The position numbers and the translations under genes were made by a program. Below are positions 23,298-31,218 of a DNA stretch of 64,000 nt, in pieces. Below the pieces are notes generated by a model. That model was not told where the DNA came from, ran no database searches, and saw only the letters and a program-made list of their open reading frames with translations. This DNA comes from Amycolatopsis orientalis DSM 43388. GTDB taxonomy: Bacteria > Actinomycetota > Actinomycetes > Mycobacteriales > Pseudonocardiaceae. Location: the NCBI RefSeq assembly GCF_000411975.1, contig NZ_ASXG01000120.1, positions 124,001 to 188,000 of the forward strand, written 5' to 3'. Each line of letters begins with the position of its first letter. Positions within the stretch are counted from its first letter, which is position 1.

Positions 23298-24686
23298 TCA
23301 GAGCAACTTCCACGCTCCGGTGAGCGCCTCGCGCAGAATCTGCTCCATCTCGTCGAACTGCGGCTGATCGCAGATCAGCGGCGGCGACAACTGGACGACC
23401 GGTTCGGCGCGGTCGTCGGCCCGGCAGTAGAGACCGCCCTCGAACAGCGCGTTCGAGAGATAACCGCGCAAAATGCGTTCCGATTCCTCGGCGGTGAAGG
23501 TCTCCTTGGTCGCTTTGTCCTTGACGAGTTCGATGCCGTAGAAGAAACCGGTGCCGCGCACGTCGCCGACGATCGGCAGGTCCATCAGCCGGTCGAGGGT
23601 CGCCCGGAAGGCGGTTTCCGTTGCCAGCACATGGCCGTAAAGGTTCTCGCGCTCGATGAGGTCGAGGTTGGCCAGCGCGACCGCGCACGAAACCGGGTGG
23701 CCGCCGTAGGTCGAGCCGTGCATGAAGGTCGCCTCGCCGCCGGCGAACGGCACCATCAGCTTCTCGCTCGCGAGCACCGCGCCGAGCGGGGCGTAACCCG
23801 AGGTCAGGCCCTTGGCGATGGTGATGATGTCCGGTTGGTAGCCGTAGCGCTTGGCGGCGAAGTCGTATCCGACCCGGCCGAACGCGCAGATCACCTCGTC
23901 GGACACCAGCAGCACGTCGTGTTTGTCGCAGATCTCGCGGACCCGCTCGAAATAGCCCGGCGGCGGGACGAAGCAGCCACCAGTGTTCTGCACGGGTTCG
24001 AGGAACACCGCGGCGACAGTGTCCGCGCCCTCGAATTCGATCGCCTGCTCGATTTGGTCCGCGGCCCATCGGCCGTAGGCCTCGTAATCGTCGGCGTGCT
24101 CTGGAGCGCGGTAGAAGTTCGTGTTCGGGACGCGCAGCGTACTCGGCACGAGCGGCTCGAAATCGGCCTTCGCCCCGGGGATGCCGGTGATGGACAGCGC
24201 GCCCTGCGACGTGCCGTGATACGCCAGCGCGCGGCTGATCACCTTGTGCTTAGTGGGTTTTCCGGTCAGTTTGAAGTACTGCTTGGCGAGTTTCCACGCG
24301 GTTTCCACGGATTCGCCGCCGCTGACGGTGAAGAACACGCGGTTGAGGTCGCCCGGCGACGCGGCGGCCAGGCGTTCGGCCAATTCGAGCGCGGGCGGAT
24401 GCGCGTGGCCCCAGAGCGGGAAGTACGCGAGCTGTTTCGTTTGCCGCGCGGCGGCTTCGGCCAGTTCCTCGCGGCCATGGCCGACCTGCACCGCGAACAG
24501 CCCGGCGAGGCCGTCGAGGTAGCGCTTGCCGGTGTCGTCCCAGATGTAGGCGCCCTCGCCGCGCACGATCACCGGGAGGTCGGCGGTGTCGGCGCGGCTG
24601 TGGCGCGTGAAGTGCAGCCAAAGGTTGTCGCGTGCGGCAATGCCCGAGCCGGTGGTGCTCCCGGCGGGTTCGGCGATCGTGGTCAT
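23298..24686 (-). CDS. Class III (omega) aminotransferase
   Basis: A 462-residue PLP-dependent class III aminotransferase. Signatures are the phosphate-binding VSGGESVETAWKLAKQY, SRALAYHGTSQGALS, the Asp in VLLVSDEVICAFGR and the Schiff-base Lys in ITIAKGLTSGYAPLGA. Sequence style is that of the beta-alanine:pyruvate/polyamine:pyruvate group. ATG 24686 follows GAGGAGCC. The neighbouring Lrp-type regulator and APC-type permease suggest catabolism of an imported amine or amino acid: permease, aminotransferase and ligand-sensing Lrp form one functional set. Confidence 0.93.
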   Translation of the reverse strand: MTTIAEPAGSTTGSGIAARDNLWLHFTRHSRADTADLPVIVRGEGAYIWDDTGKRYLDGLAGLFAVQVGHGREELAEAAARQTKQLAYFPLWGHAHPPALELAERLAAASPGDLNRVFFTVSGGESVETAWKLAKQYFKLTGKPTKHKVISRALAYHGTSQGALSITGIPGAKADFEPLVPSTLRVPNTNFYRAPEHADDYEAYGRWAADQIEQAIEFEGADTVAAVFLEPVQNTGGCFVPPPGYFERVREICDKHDVLLVSDEVICAFGRVGYDFAAKRYGYQPDIITIAKGLTSGYAPLGAVLASEKLMVPFAGGEATFMHGSTYGGHPVSCAVALANLDLIERENLYGHVLATETAFRATLDRLMDLPIVGDVRGTGFFYGIELVKDKATKETFTAEESERILRGYLSNALFEGGLYCRADDRAEPVVQLSPPLICDQPQFDEMEQILREALTGAWKLL

Positions 24687-24782
24687 GGCTCCTCGAAACG
24701 GGCCTCGAAGCTGCCGGCACGCACCGTGGCGTACCGGCCGGACCTCTCGGTTATCGCACGAGCCGACGCCGGTTGGCAAGCG

Positions 24783-24840
24783 GATCAGTCGTCACTACCA
24801 CCCGCAACGACTAATTTCAGCGGTCCAATCCGGACTGATC
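24783..24840. promoter_or_regulatory. Regulatory region of the aminotransferase
   Basis: GATCAGTC (24783-24790) and GACTGATC (24833-24840) are perfect inverted arms about 50 bp apart in the gap between the Lrp and aminotransferase genes. Lrp proteins bind such spaced, AT-richer sites as octamers. The copy of CGGATTTCGTCGTC at 24843-24856 directly adjoins it. Confidence 0.45.
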
Positions 24841-24854
24841 TTCGGATTTCGTCG

Positions 24855-25340
24855 TCACCGACGGTGCGTACCCCACTGGTACGACTGTTTTCGCAGCTTG
24901 AGGTACACGAGGGTCTCCGCGGTGCGCACCCCGGGCAGGGTCCGGATGCGGTTGGAGATCACGTCGAGCAGCGCCTCGTCGTCGGCGCAGAGCACCTCGC
25001 ACAGCACGTCGAAGCGGCCGGCGCAGAGCACGACGTAGTCGATCTCGTCCATTTCGGCCAGTGCGTCGGCGATCGGATCGAGCGGGCCGTCGACCGTGAT
25101 CGCGACCATCGCCTGACGGAAAAGCCCGACCTGCAAGGGATCCGACACCGCGACGATCTGGATGACGCCCGAGTCGGACAGTCGCTGCACCCGCTGGCGG
25201 ACGGCCGCCTCGGACAGCCCGACCGCCTTGCCGATCGTGGCGTACGGCCGCCGTCCGTCCTCTTGCAACTGGGCGATGATCTGCTTCGAGATGTCGTCGA
25301 CGACCGGCGGCGCGGGCCGGTTCGGGTCCTGGCTCTGCAT
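24855..25340 (-). CDS. Lrp/AsnC family regulator
   Basis: A 161-residue Lrp-type regulator. N-terminal helix-turn-helix (DDISKQIIAQLQEDGRRPYA, then VGLSEAAVRQRVQRLSDSGV) is followed by a RAM/ACT ligand domain (AMVAITVDG, VVLCAGRFDVLCEVLCAD, LPGVRTAETLVYLKLRK). It sits between the class III aminotransferase (same strand, downstream) and an APC permease (divergent), and is most likely their amino acid-responsive regulator. Sequence CGGATTTCGTCGTC occurs at both ends of the gene and may mark its binding sites. ATG 25340 has only a weak ribosome site. Confidence 0.92.
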   Translation of the reverse strand: MQSQDPNRPAPPVVDDISKQIIAQLQEDGRRPYATIGKAVGLSEAAVRQRVQRLSDSGVIQIVAVSDPLQVGLFRQAMVAITVDGPLDPIADALAEMDEIDYVVLCAGRFDVLCEVLCADDEALLDVISNRIRTLPGVRTAETLVYLKLRKQSYQWGTHRR

Positions 25341-25440
25341 CCGGGGATCATCTCGGGTCACCCCGCGCACAGGCAACCGGGAGCGTGGCGGATCGTCGCC
25401 CTGAGTGTCCGGATGGACCGCGCGCCGGCGTGCTCGACAA

Positions 25441-25481
25441 CGGATTTCGTCGTCTTTCCGGCGTTGACAACGCCAAATCCG
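25441..25481. promoter_or_regulatory. Nested dyads and promoter ahead of APC permease
   Basis: CGGATTT (25441-25447) pairs with AAATCCG (25475-25481), enclosing a second palindrome GGCGTTGACAACGCC (25460-25474). TTGACA at 25464-25469 inside it can be the -35 of the permease promoter. The layout looks like an Lrp operator on the promoter. Confidence 0.55.
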
Positions 25482-25529
25482 TCCTGTTCCATCCGTCGAA
25501 CTCAAGCGCCGCCGACGGAGGGATCCCCC

Positions 25530-26900
25530 ATGCCGCCTCATCCGGTCCCCGTCCAGACCGACACCGCCGCCGGGTCGCCCGCGCCCCGCTCGCTGACCAG
25601 ATCCATCGGAGTCGGCGGCGGGACCCTGCTGACGCTGAGCTGCGTGACGCCGGCGTCGTCGTTGTTCGTTCTCGTCCCGCCGTTGTTCGGCTCGCTCGGC
25701 ACCGGCACCGCGCTGGCCATCGGGCTCGCCGTGCTGCTGTGCGTCGGGATCGCGTTCTGCTACTCCGAGCTCGGCACGCTGGTGCCGAGCTCGGGCGGCG
25801 AGTACGCCATGGTGTCGACGGTGGTCAGCCGGTTCGCCGGGTGGATCACTTTCATGCTGTCGTTCATCGTGATTCTGGTGGTGCCGCCGATCATCGCGAT
25901 CGGGGTGGCCGACTACCTGGCGGTCGCGGTGCACATCGATCCGTCGGTCGCGGGTGCGCTGGTGATGCTGGCGTCCACCGGGATGGGCCTGGTGAACCTG
26001 CGGTCGAACGCGTGGCTGACCGGGATTTTCCTGGTGATCGAGATCGTCGCGATCGTCGTGGTGTCCGTGCTCGGCTTCGCGCACAGCGACCGGCCGGCAG
26101 CCGTGCTCGTGCGGCCCAGCATGGACGGCGTGCATCCGATCGCGCTGGTCTCGGTGATCGCCGGACTCGCGGTGGCCCTGTTCGTCGTGCAGGGGTTCTC
26201 GACCGCGGTGTACCTGGCCGAAGAAATGCGGGAGCCGCACAAAACGGTCTCGCGGACGGTGTTCTGGACGCTCGGCGTGAGCGCGGTCGTGATCCTGGTG
26301 CCGGTCATCGCGATCACGCTGGGCGTGCCGGATCTCGCGACGCTCGGGAATCTCGACCTGACCGCGCTCGTGGTGAGCTGGAGCAGTTCGACGTTCGGCA
26401 CGATCGTGAGCCTGTGCATCGCGGCGGCGATCGTGAACGCGGTGATCGTGATGGTGATCCAGAATTCGCGCGTGCTGTACGCGTCGGGCCGCGATCACGC
26501 TTGGCCGGAGCCGGTGAATCGCGCGCTGAGCGTGGTGAGCCCGCGATTCGGTGCGCCGTGGGTGGCGACGCTCGTGGTCGGCATTTCGGAAGCGGTGCTG
26601 TGTTTCGTGCCGGTGGAAACGCTGAGCGGCGTGACCGGGGTGGCCGTGGTGGCGTTGTACCTGGCGATTTCGGTGAGCGTGCTGTGGGCGCGGCGGCCGG
26701 CGCATCGGCACCCGCACGTGTGGCGAATGCCGGGATGGCCGGTGGTGCCCGTGGCCGTGGTGCTGGCGCTCGGGTACGTGCTGGTCTCGCAGAGCCTGCT
26801 GGATCTGGCGATCACGGCCGGAGTGCTGGTGGCTTCGGCCGGGTATTGGTGGGGCTACCTGCGGCGGCGATCGGATCGGTGGCTGGTGACGATTCCCTGA
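25530..26900 (+). CDS. APC superfamily amino acid/amine permease
   Basis: A 456-residue permease with about 12 membrane helices, of the amino acid-polyamine-organocation superfamily. The first helix has the family's unwound glycine motif (SIGVGGGTLLTLSCVTPASS). The conserved SELGTLVPSSGGEYAMV follows helix 2, and AEEMREPHKTVSRTV lies in the loop after helix 6. ATG 25530 has CGGAGGG at good spacing. It is divergent from the Lrp gene and likely imports the substrate of the neighbouring aminotransferase. Confidence 0.92.
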   Translation: MPPHPVPVQTDTAAGSPAPRSLTRSIGVGGGTLLTLSCVTPASSLFVLVPPLFGSLGTGTALAIGLAVLLCVGIAFCYSELGTLVPSSGGEYAMVSTVVSRFAGWITFMLSFIVILVVPPIIAIGVADYLAVAVHIDPSVAGALVMLASTGMGLVNLRSNAWLTGIFLVIEIVAIVVVSVLGFAHSDRPAAVLVRPSMDGVHPIALVSVIAGLAVALFVVQGFSTAVYLAEEMREPHKTVSRTVFWTLGVSAVVILVPVIAITLGVPDLATLGNLDLTALVVSWSSSTFGTIVSLCIAAAIVNAVIVMVIQNSRVLYASGRDHAWPEPVNRALSVVSPRFGAPWVATLVVGISEAVLCFVPVETLSGVTGVAVVALYLAISVSVLWARRPAHRHPHVWRMPGWPVVPVAVVLALGYVLVSQSLLDLAITAGVLVASAGYWWGYLRRRSDRWLVTIP

Positions 26901-27036
26901 CGCGCACCGGAGGTGATCGTTTGGCTCGAGCAGGTGGTCTCGCCGGGGCGCGGCCATCTGCTCGGTGCTGAGGAAGGTGCCCCAGGGGCCACCGGAGTAG
27001 CTGCCGTTTCGCGAGCGGGCCAGCGAAGAGTTTGCC

Positions 27037-27546
27037 TCAAGCGTCGAGGTCTACTGCGTAGAGGGCGAACGGTTCGCCTCGGTGCGGGAAATCGTGGCGG
27101 TAGGTGAAGCCGAGCCGTTCCATCACCGCACGGGAACGGACGTTGTGCGCTTCGGTGAAAGCGACGACTTCCGCGGTGCCGAGTTCTCGGGCCCGGGCCA
27201 AGCCAGCGAGACCGATTTCGGTGGCGTAGCCATTTCCCCAGTGCACCTCGCGCACTGCCCAGCCGATCTCGAGCCGTCGGGCACCCTCCACGTCCTGATA
27301 GGACAGCCCGCCCCGACCGAGGAGTTCTCCGGATTTCCGGTGATAGGCCAGCCATTTGCCGACGCGGTCATCTTGCCAGCTTCGGCCGATCTCCGCGGCG
27401 CGAGCTTCCGCGTCGGCGCGGGTCCATGCGTCGTACCAGCGGGCGATGCCAGGATCCTGGTGCAGGTGGTACAGCTCGTCGGCGAGGTGCGGGCCGATCG
27501 GGGTCAGCCGGAGGCGTTCGGTCTCCACCTCACGCGGCCGCGGCAT
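27037..27546 (-). CDS. GNAT acetyltransferase, RimJ/RimL type
   Basis: A 169-residue GNAT protein of the ribosomal-protein-alanine acetyltransferase-like group: VETERLRLTPIGPHLADEL at the start, LEIGWAVREVHWGNGYATEIG as acetyl-CoA loop, and AFTEAHNVRSRAVMERLGF as the Asn/aromatic motif. Real substrate unknown. It overlaps the 3' end of the Rho-like gene by 17 bp, so the two are read from one mRNA. Confidence 0.92.
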   Translation of the reverse strand: MPRPREVETERLRLTPIGPHLADELYHLHQDPGIARWYDAWTRADAEARAAEIGRSWQDDRVGKWLAYHRKSGELLGRGGLSYQDVEGARRLEIGWAVREVHWGNGYATEIGLAGLARARELGTAEVVAFTEAHNVRSRAVMERLGFTYRHDFPHRGEPFALYAVDLDA

Positions 27547-28597
27547 CCGGGACCGCCAGTGAGGCGCTTACTCGGGCGATGAATTCCGCGTTGGATTTCG
27601 TGGTGCGGACCTGTTCCAGGAATTGTTCCGCGGCTCGTTTCGGGTCCTGGGCGGCCAACGCGCGGCGGACCTCGTTCATCACGGCCAGTTCCCGCGGCGG
27701 GACGATCAGTTCGTCGCGGCGGGTGCCGGAGCCGAAGAAATCCACCGCGGGGAAGACGCGGTGGTCGGCGAGCATTCGGTCGAGGCGGAGTTCCGAGTTG
27801 CCGGTGCTTTTCAGTTCCTCGAAGAACACCGTGTCCGCCAGCGAACCGGTTCCCACCAGTGCGGTGGCGATGATGGTGAGCGAGCCGCCGTCCTCGATGT
27901 TCCTTGCCGCGCCGAGGATTTTCTTCATCGGGTGCAGCGCGCTGGCGTCGACGCCGCCGGAAAGGATGCGGCCGGAGGTGCGGGCGGCGAGGTTGTACGC
28001 GCGGCCCAGCCGGGTCAGGGAATCCAGCAGCAGCACCACATCGCGGCCGGTTTCGACCAAGCGTTTCGCGCGTTCCAAGGCCAGTTCGGCGACGGCGGTG
28101 TGCTCGGCCGGTTTGCGGTCGAAGGTGGACGCGACGACTTCGCCGCGCACCGAGCGGCTCATGTCCGTGACTTCTTCCGGGCGCTCGTCGGCGAGCAGCA
28201 CCATGAGGTGCGCTTCGGGGTGATTGACCGCCACCGCTTGCGCGATCGCTTGCAGCACAGTGGTTTTGCCGGTGCGCGGCGGGGCGACGATCAGTGCGCG
28301 CTGGCCTTTGCCGAGCGGGGCGACCAGATCGAGGACGCGCGTGGTGAGCTGGTGCCGGCTGGTTTCGAGGACCAGCCGCTGGTTGGGGTGAATGGGGGTG
28401 AGCTCGGCGAAATCGGGACGCGGTTCGCCGGGCGGGCGGCCGTTGACCGAGACGAGTTCGCCGTCGTCGAGGACGAGTTCGTCGCCGCGGCGCAGCCCGT
28501 GGGTGCGGATCAGCTGCGGCGGCACGGACGGGCCGCCGGGGCCGTAGCCCAACGTGGCGGTCTTGCCATGGATATCGAGAATTCCTTGCTGTGTCAT
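27530..28597 (-). CDS. Short Rho-like transcription termination factor paralogue
   Basis: A 355-residue Rho homologue lacking the long acidic/basic N-terminal region of actinobacterial Rho (usually 600-700 residues) and the N-terminal helix bundle. It begins at the cold-shock-like domain (GILDIHGKTATLGYGPGG), where the RNP1-type aromatic motif is eroded. The RecA-like ATPase is complete: Walker A APPRTGKTT, Walker B DVVLLLDSLTRLGRAYN, Q-loop LGRAYNLAARTSGRILSGG, R-loop DASALHPMKKILGAARN and SGTRRDELI. A hexameric RNA/DNA translocase with altered RNA loading is the likely outcome. ATG 28597 follows CAAGGAGCC. It overlaps a GNAT gene downstream. Confidence 0.9.
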   Translation of the reverse strand: MTQQGILDIHGKTATLGYGPGGPSVPPQLIRTHGLRRGDELVLDDGELVSVNGRPPGEPRPDFAELTPIHPNQRLVLETSRHQLTTRVLDLVAPLGKGQRALIVAPPRTGKTTVLQAIAQAVAVNHPEAHLMVLLADERPEEVTDMSRSVRGEVVASTFDRKPAEHTAVAELALERAKRLVETGRDVVLLLDSLTRLGRAYNLAARTSGRILSGGVDASALHPMKKILGAARNIEDGGSLTIIATALVGTGSLADTVFFEELKSTGNSELRLDRMLADHRVFPAVDFFGSGTRRDELIVPPRELAVMNEVRRALAAQDPKRAAEQFLEQVRTTKSNAEFIARVSASLAVPDAAAA

Positions 28598-28891
28598 GGT
28601 TTGAGGCTCCTTGAGCGGCAGGGCGGTAGACGCGAAGAGGCGGACCGCCGGAGAGGCGAAGCGGGTCAGGCGACGGGCTTCGGGAAAGACGCCGATCCTC
28701 GTCGCGTGAACTCACGCTGGCGGAGGGGGCGGAAACCCCGGGGCGGCGGGGCCGGCTTCCTGGGGTATGCGGTGAGAGTAGCGCATCGGTTCCGGCCGCA
28801 CAAGCGAAAGGGGCCTGGCGAGCAGCTGCCCGGCGAAAACCGGCACTCACCAGACCCCAACGCGCCCTGCCGCTGCGTTATTCCGCGGCGG
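28598..28891. other. Leader/intergenic region of the rho-like gene
   Basis: A 294-bp gap holding the promoter and leader of the rho-like gene and the 3' flank of the ArsR-AHSA1 gene. It includes the palindrome GCGTGAACTCACGC (28704-28717) and a GGGG/CCCC hairpin near 28725-28740. Rho genes are often autogenously attenuated in a long leader, so this may be one, but no motif proves it. Confidence 0.4.
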
Positions 28892-29656
28892 TCACGGCAT
28901 CTCCCACGGCGCCTGCGGCAGCACGTGCCCGGTCTCCAGCAGCGACTTGAGGTTCGACAGCACCGCCGCCCAGCCGCCGGACACGTCCTGGTGCGCCTTT
29001 TCGTCCGGCAGGTCCTCGTGCGTCACCGTGAGCCGCACGATGCCCTCGTGCTGCTCGATGTCGAACGTCGCGCGGGACGGCTCCTGGTCTTTCGGGCCGT
29101 TCGGGTCGTACCAGGAGGTGACCAGGCGCTTCGGCGGGACCGATTCGAGCACTTCGCCTTCGACGTCGGCCACCCCGGACCCGTCGGTGCGCACGTGCGC
29201 CCACCGCGAACCCTTCTGCCAGTCGGATTCGTTGCGATGGCCCCAGTACTGCCCGGTCAGCTCGGGGTCGGTGAGCGCGTGCCACACCTGCTCCGGCGTG
29301 GCTTGGATGTAGGTCACATACACAAAACTCGGCTTCATGGCTTCCTCTGCTCGACGTTTGACGGCACTGAGCATCCGCAATCGCGGCTGCTCGAACCGGT
29401 TCACCCACCGCTCCTGCATTTCGTGCAGCGGCACCGGATTGAGGTAGTGCAGCTTTTCCCGGCCGCGGCGCACGCTGCTCACCAGATTCGCCGCCTCCAG
29501 CACGGCGAGGTGCTGCGTCGCGGACTGCCGCGTCATCTCCAGCCGGCGGCACAGTTCGCCCAGCGTCTGCCCGTTGTCCTCGCGCAGCTGGTCGAGCAGG
29601 TACCGGCGGGTCGGATCCGCCAGCGCCTTGAACACTTTGTCCAGGTCAGGTTGCAC
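28892..29656 (-). CDS. ArsR regulator-AHSA1 domain fusion
   Basis: A 254-residue fusion. Residues about 1-95 are an ArsR winged helix (VFKALADPTRRYLLDQL, then LEMTRQSATQHLAVLEAANLV, wing VRRGREKLHYLNP). From about 108 an AHSA1/SRPBCC domain follows (VYVTYIQATPEQVWHALTDPE, VEGEVLESVPPKRLVTSW, VTHEDLPD), a hydrophobic ligand pocket. Separate ArsR plus AHSA1 pairs are common; here both are one chain, so ligand binding could act directly on DNA binding. No metal-site Cys pair is present. GTG 29656 lies almost at the predicted transcription start, suggesting a leaderless mRNA, and a palindrome fills the promoter spacer. Confidence 0.92.
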   Translation of the reverse strand: MQPDLDKVFKALADPTRRYLLDQLREDNGQTLGELCRRLEMTRQSATQHLAVLEAANLVSSVRRGREKLHYLNPVPLHEMQERWVNRFEQPRLRMLSAVKRRAEEAMKPSFVYVTYIQATPEQVWHALTDPELTGQYWGHRNESDWQKGSRWAHVRTDGSGVADVEGEVLESVPPKRLVTSWYDPNGPKDQEPSRATFDIEQHEGIVRLTVTHEDLPDEKAHQDVSGGWAAVLSNLKSLLETGHVLPQAPWEMP

Positions 29657-29660
29657 ACAT

Positions 29661-29691
29661 ACAGTAAGGCAGGCAAATACCTGCCTGTCAA
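29661..29691 (-). promoter_or_regulatory. Promoter with embedded ArsR operator
   Basis: On the minus strand TTGACA (29691-29686), a 19-nt spacer, TACTGT (29666-29661). The spacer is filled by the perfect dyad AGGCAGG-6-CCTGCCT (29667-29686). The start codon is only 5 nt beyond the -10, implying leaderless transcription. This arrangement strongly suggests autorepression. Confidence 0.75.
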
Positions 29692-29763
29692 CCCGGCGAG
29701 CACAAACCCAGGTCAGCGCCGAGACGGGTTACCGACCGCCTCGGCGCTGACTGCGAAGAGTGT

Positions 29764-31218
29764 TCAGACGACCTCGGGGGTGAGCGACGGGGCCGCCATG
29801 TCGGGGTCGAACGGGAACATCGGCCGGACGATCCCGGAGTGGCCCAGCCGGAGCAGGTCCTGGTCGACGCCGCCGGGCGTGAGGGCGAGCAGCCAGTCCG
29901 CGGCCATGTCGTAGAGCTCCGGTTCGAGGTAGCCGATCTTCACGATCACCACGTCCGCCTCGCGCGGGCGCAGGCCGAGCGCGTGGAAGTCGGATTCGAG
30001 GTGGTAGGGCTTGCGGCGCGCGGTCACGATCACCCGCAGGCCGCCGACGGCCAGCACCACCGCGGTTCCGGCGATCGGGTCCTCGGCGTCGATCGCCTCC
30101 ACCCGAGCGGCGAGGGCGACCGGACCGTGCGGGCCGGAGTCGACTTTCCCGCCCAAATCCACGGAAATCGTCGCGCCGACGCCGGCTTCCACCGCTGCCG
30201 CGACGGCTTCGGGGTCCACAATGGCCGCGTACAAAGTGGTCAGCGAAGAGTCCACAATGGCCGGAGTGTTCAGCAGGACATCCAGGCTCCACGACGTGTC
30301 CCCGGCCCCGCCGGCGGTCGGGTTGTCGCCGGAATCGCTGATGAAGAACGGTCGCGCCGGGGAAGCGACGGCCTGCTCGAGGCATTCCGGCAGGGTGCCA
30401 GTCGGAGCGACGAACGCGAAGTCGTGCCTTGCGTCCCAATAGGACTGGGCGAGCCGCTGCGCTTCCTTGGTGATCAGCGGAACGTCGTCCCCCATCACCA
30501 CCACCGCGGCCTGGCAGCGCGGTTCATCGGCCCACGCGTAGCCCACCCAGATCGCCGCGTCCAGCACTCCGTCCAGTGCTTCCACGGAATCCACCGCCGC
30601 GTAAACGCTTTTCGCCGGTTCGAGCCGGGTGCTGGTCTTCTCCCCCGGCAACAGGACCGGAACCTGCACCCAAGCCTTCTTCGGCCGGCCGCCGGACCGC
30701 AGCCGCGCAACCAGGTTCCGCGCGGCCCGCTCCCGCGTCTCCCACGCGTCCTCGTGCGGAGCCATCCGATAGCAGGTGATCAGGTCCAGTGCGGCGACCA
30801 GTTCCCGCGAAACGTTGCCGTGCAAGTCCATCGACGCCGACACCAGGACGTCCGGACCGACAATGGAGCGGATCTCCCGCGCGAGCGAAGCCTCCACATC
30901 GGACTGTCCGACGACGCTCATCGCACCGTGTATGTCGAAGAACAGCCCGTCCAGCTCGCCCGCCGACCGCAGCCGGTCCAGGATTTCCCCGGACAGCTCT
31001 GCGTAAGCCGCCTCGGTGACCGCGCCGCCGGGCAGCGACCGGGCGTCGACCAGCGGCACCCATTCCACCTCCCCGGCCCAGTCCGCGTCGAGAAAGCCGT
31101 AGCGGGACAGCACCTCGTCGCCGCGGAGCACCCGGAAGTCGTCCACTGTGGACCGATGCGGCGAGAAGGTACTCGATTCGATGGCGATTCCGGTGATCCC
31201 GACCCGCAGCTTCTTCAT
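29764..31218 (-). CDS. M81 family (MlrC-like) metallopeptidase
   Basis: A 484-residue protein of peptidase family M81, whose founder MlrC degrades linearised microcystin peptides. Seen: VGITGIAIESSTFSP at the start, DGLFFDIHGAMS (about 93-104) and SASMDLHGNVS with candidate zinc ligands, CYRMAPHEDAWETRERAA, and SDSGDNPTAGGAGDTS, the family's conserved glycine/Asp segment. The C-terminal half is the MlrC_C domain. It is cytosolic. Its start overlaps the ROK regulator's stop by 4 bp, and the divergent operon encodes a peptide importer and ROK kinase, so it probably hydrolyses the imported compound. Confidence 0.92.
   Translation of the reverse strand: MKKLRVGITGIAIESSTFSPHRSTVDDFRVLRGDEVLSRYGFLDADWAGEVEWVPLVDARSLPGGAVTEAAYAELSGEILDRLRSAGELDGLFFDIHGAMSVVGQSDVEASLAREIRSIVGPDVLVSASMDLHGNVSRELVAALDLITCYRMAPHEDAWETRERAARNLVARLRSGGRPKKAWVQVPVLLPGEKTSTRLEPAKSVYAAVDSVEALDGVLDAAIWVGYAWADEPRCQAAVVVMGDDVPLITKEAQRLAQSYWDARHDFAFVAPTGTLPECLEQAVASPARPFFISDSGDNPTAGGAGDTSWSLDVLLNTPAIVDSSLTTLYAAIVDPEAVAAAVEAGVGATISVDLGGKVDSGPHGPVALAARVEAIDAEDPIAGTAVVLAVGGLRVIVTARRKPYHLESDFHALGLRPREADVVIVKIGYLEPELYDMAADWLLALTPGGVDQDLLRLGHSGIVRPMFPFDPDMAAPSLTPEVV

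Noticed and set aside
23631..25529. Upstream part of the 1089-codon frame ending in the APC permease
   Set aside because: It is antisense to the aminotransferase and Lrp genes; the permease begins at 25530 with its own ribosome site.
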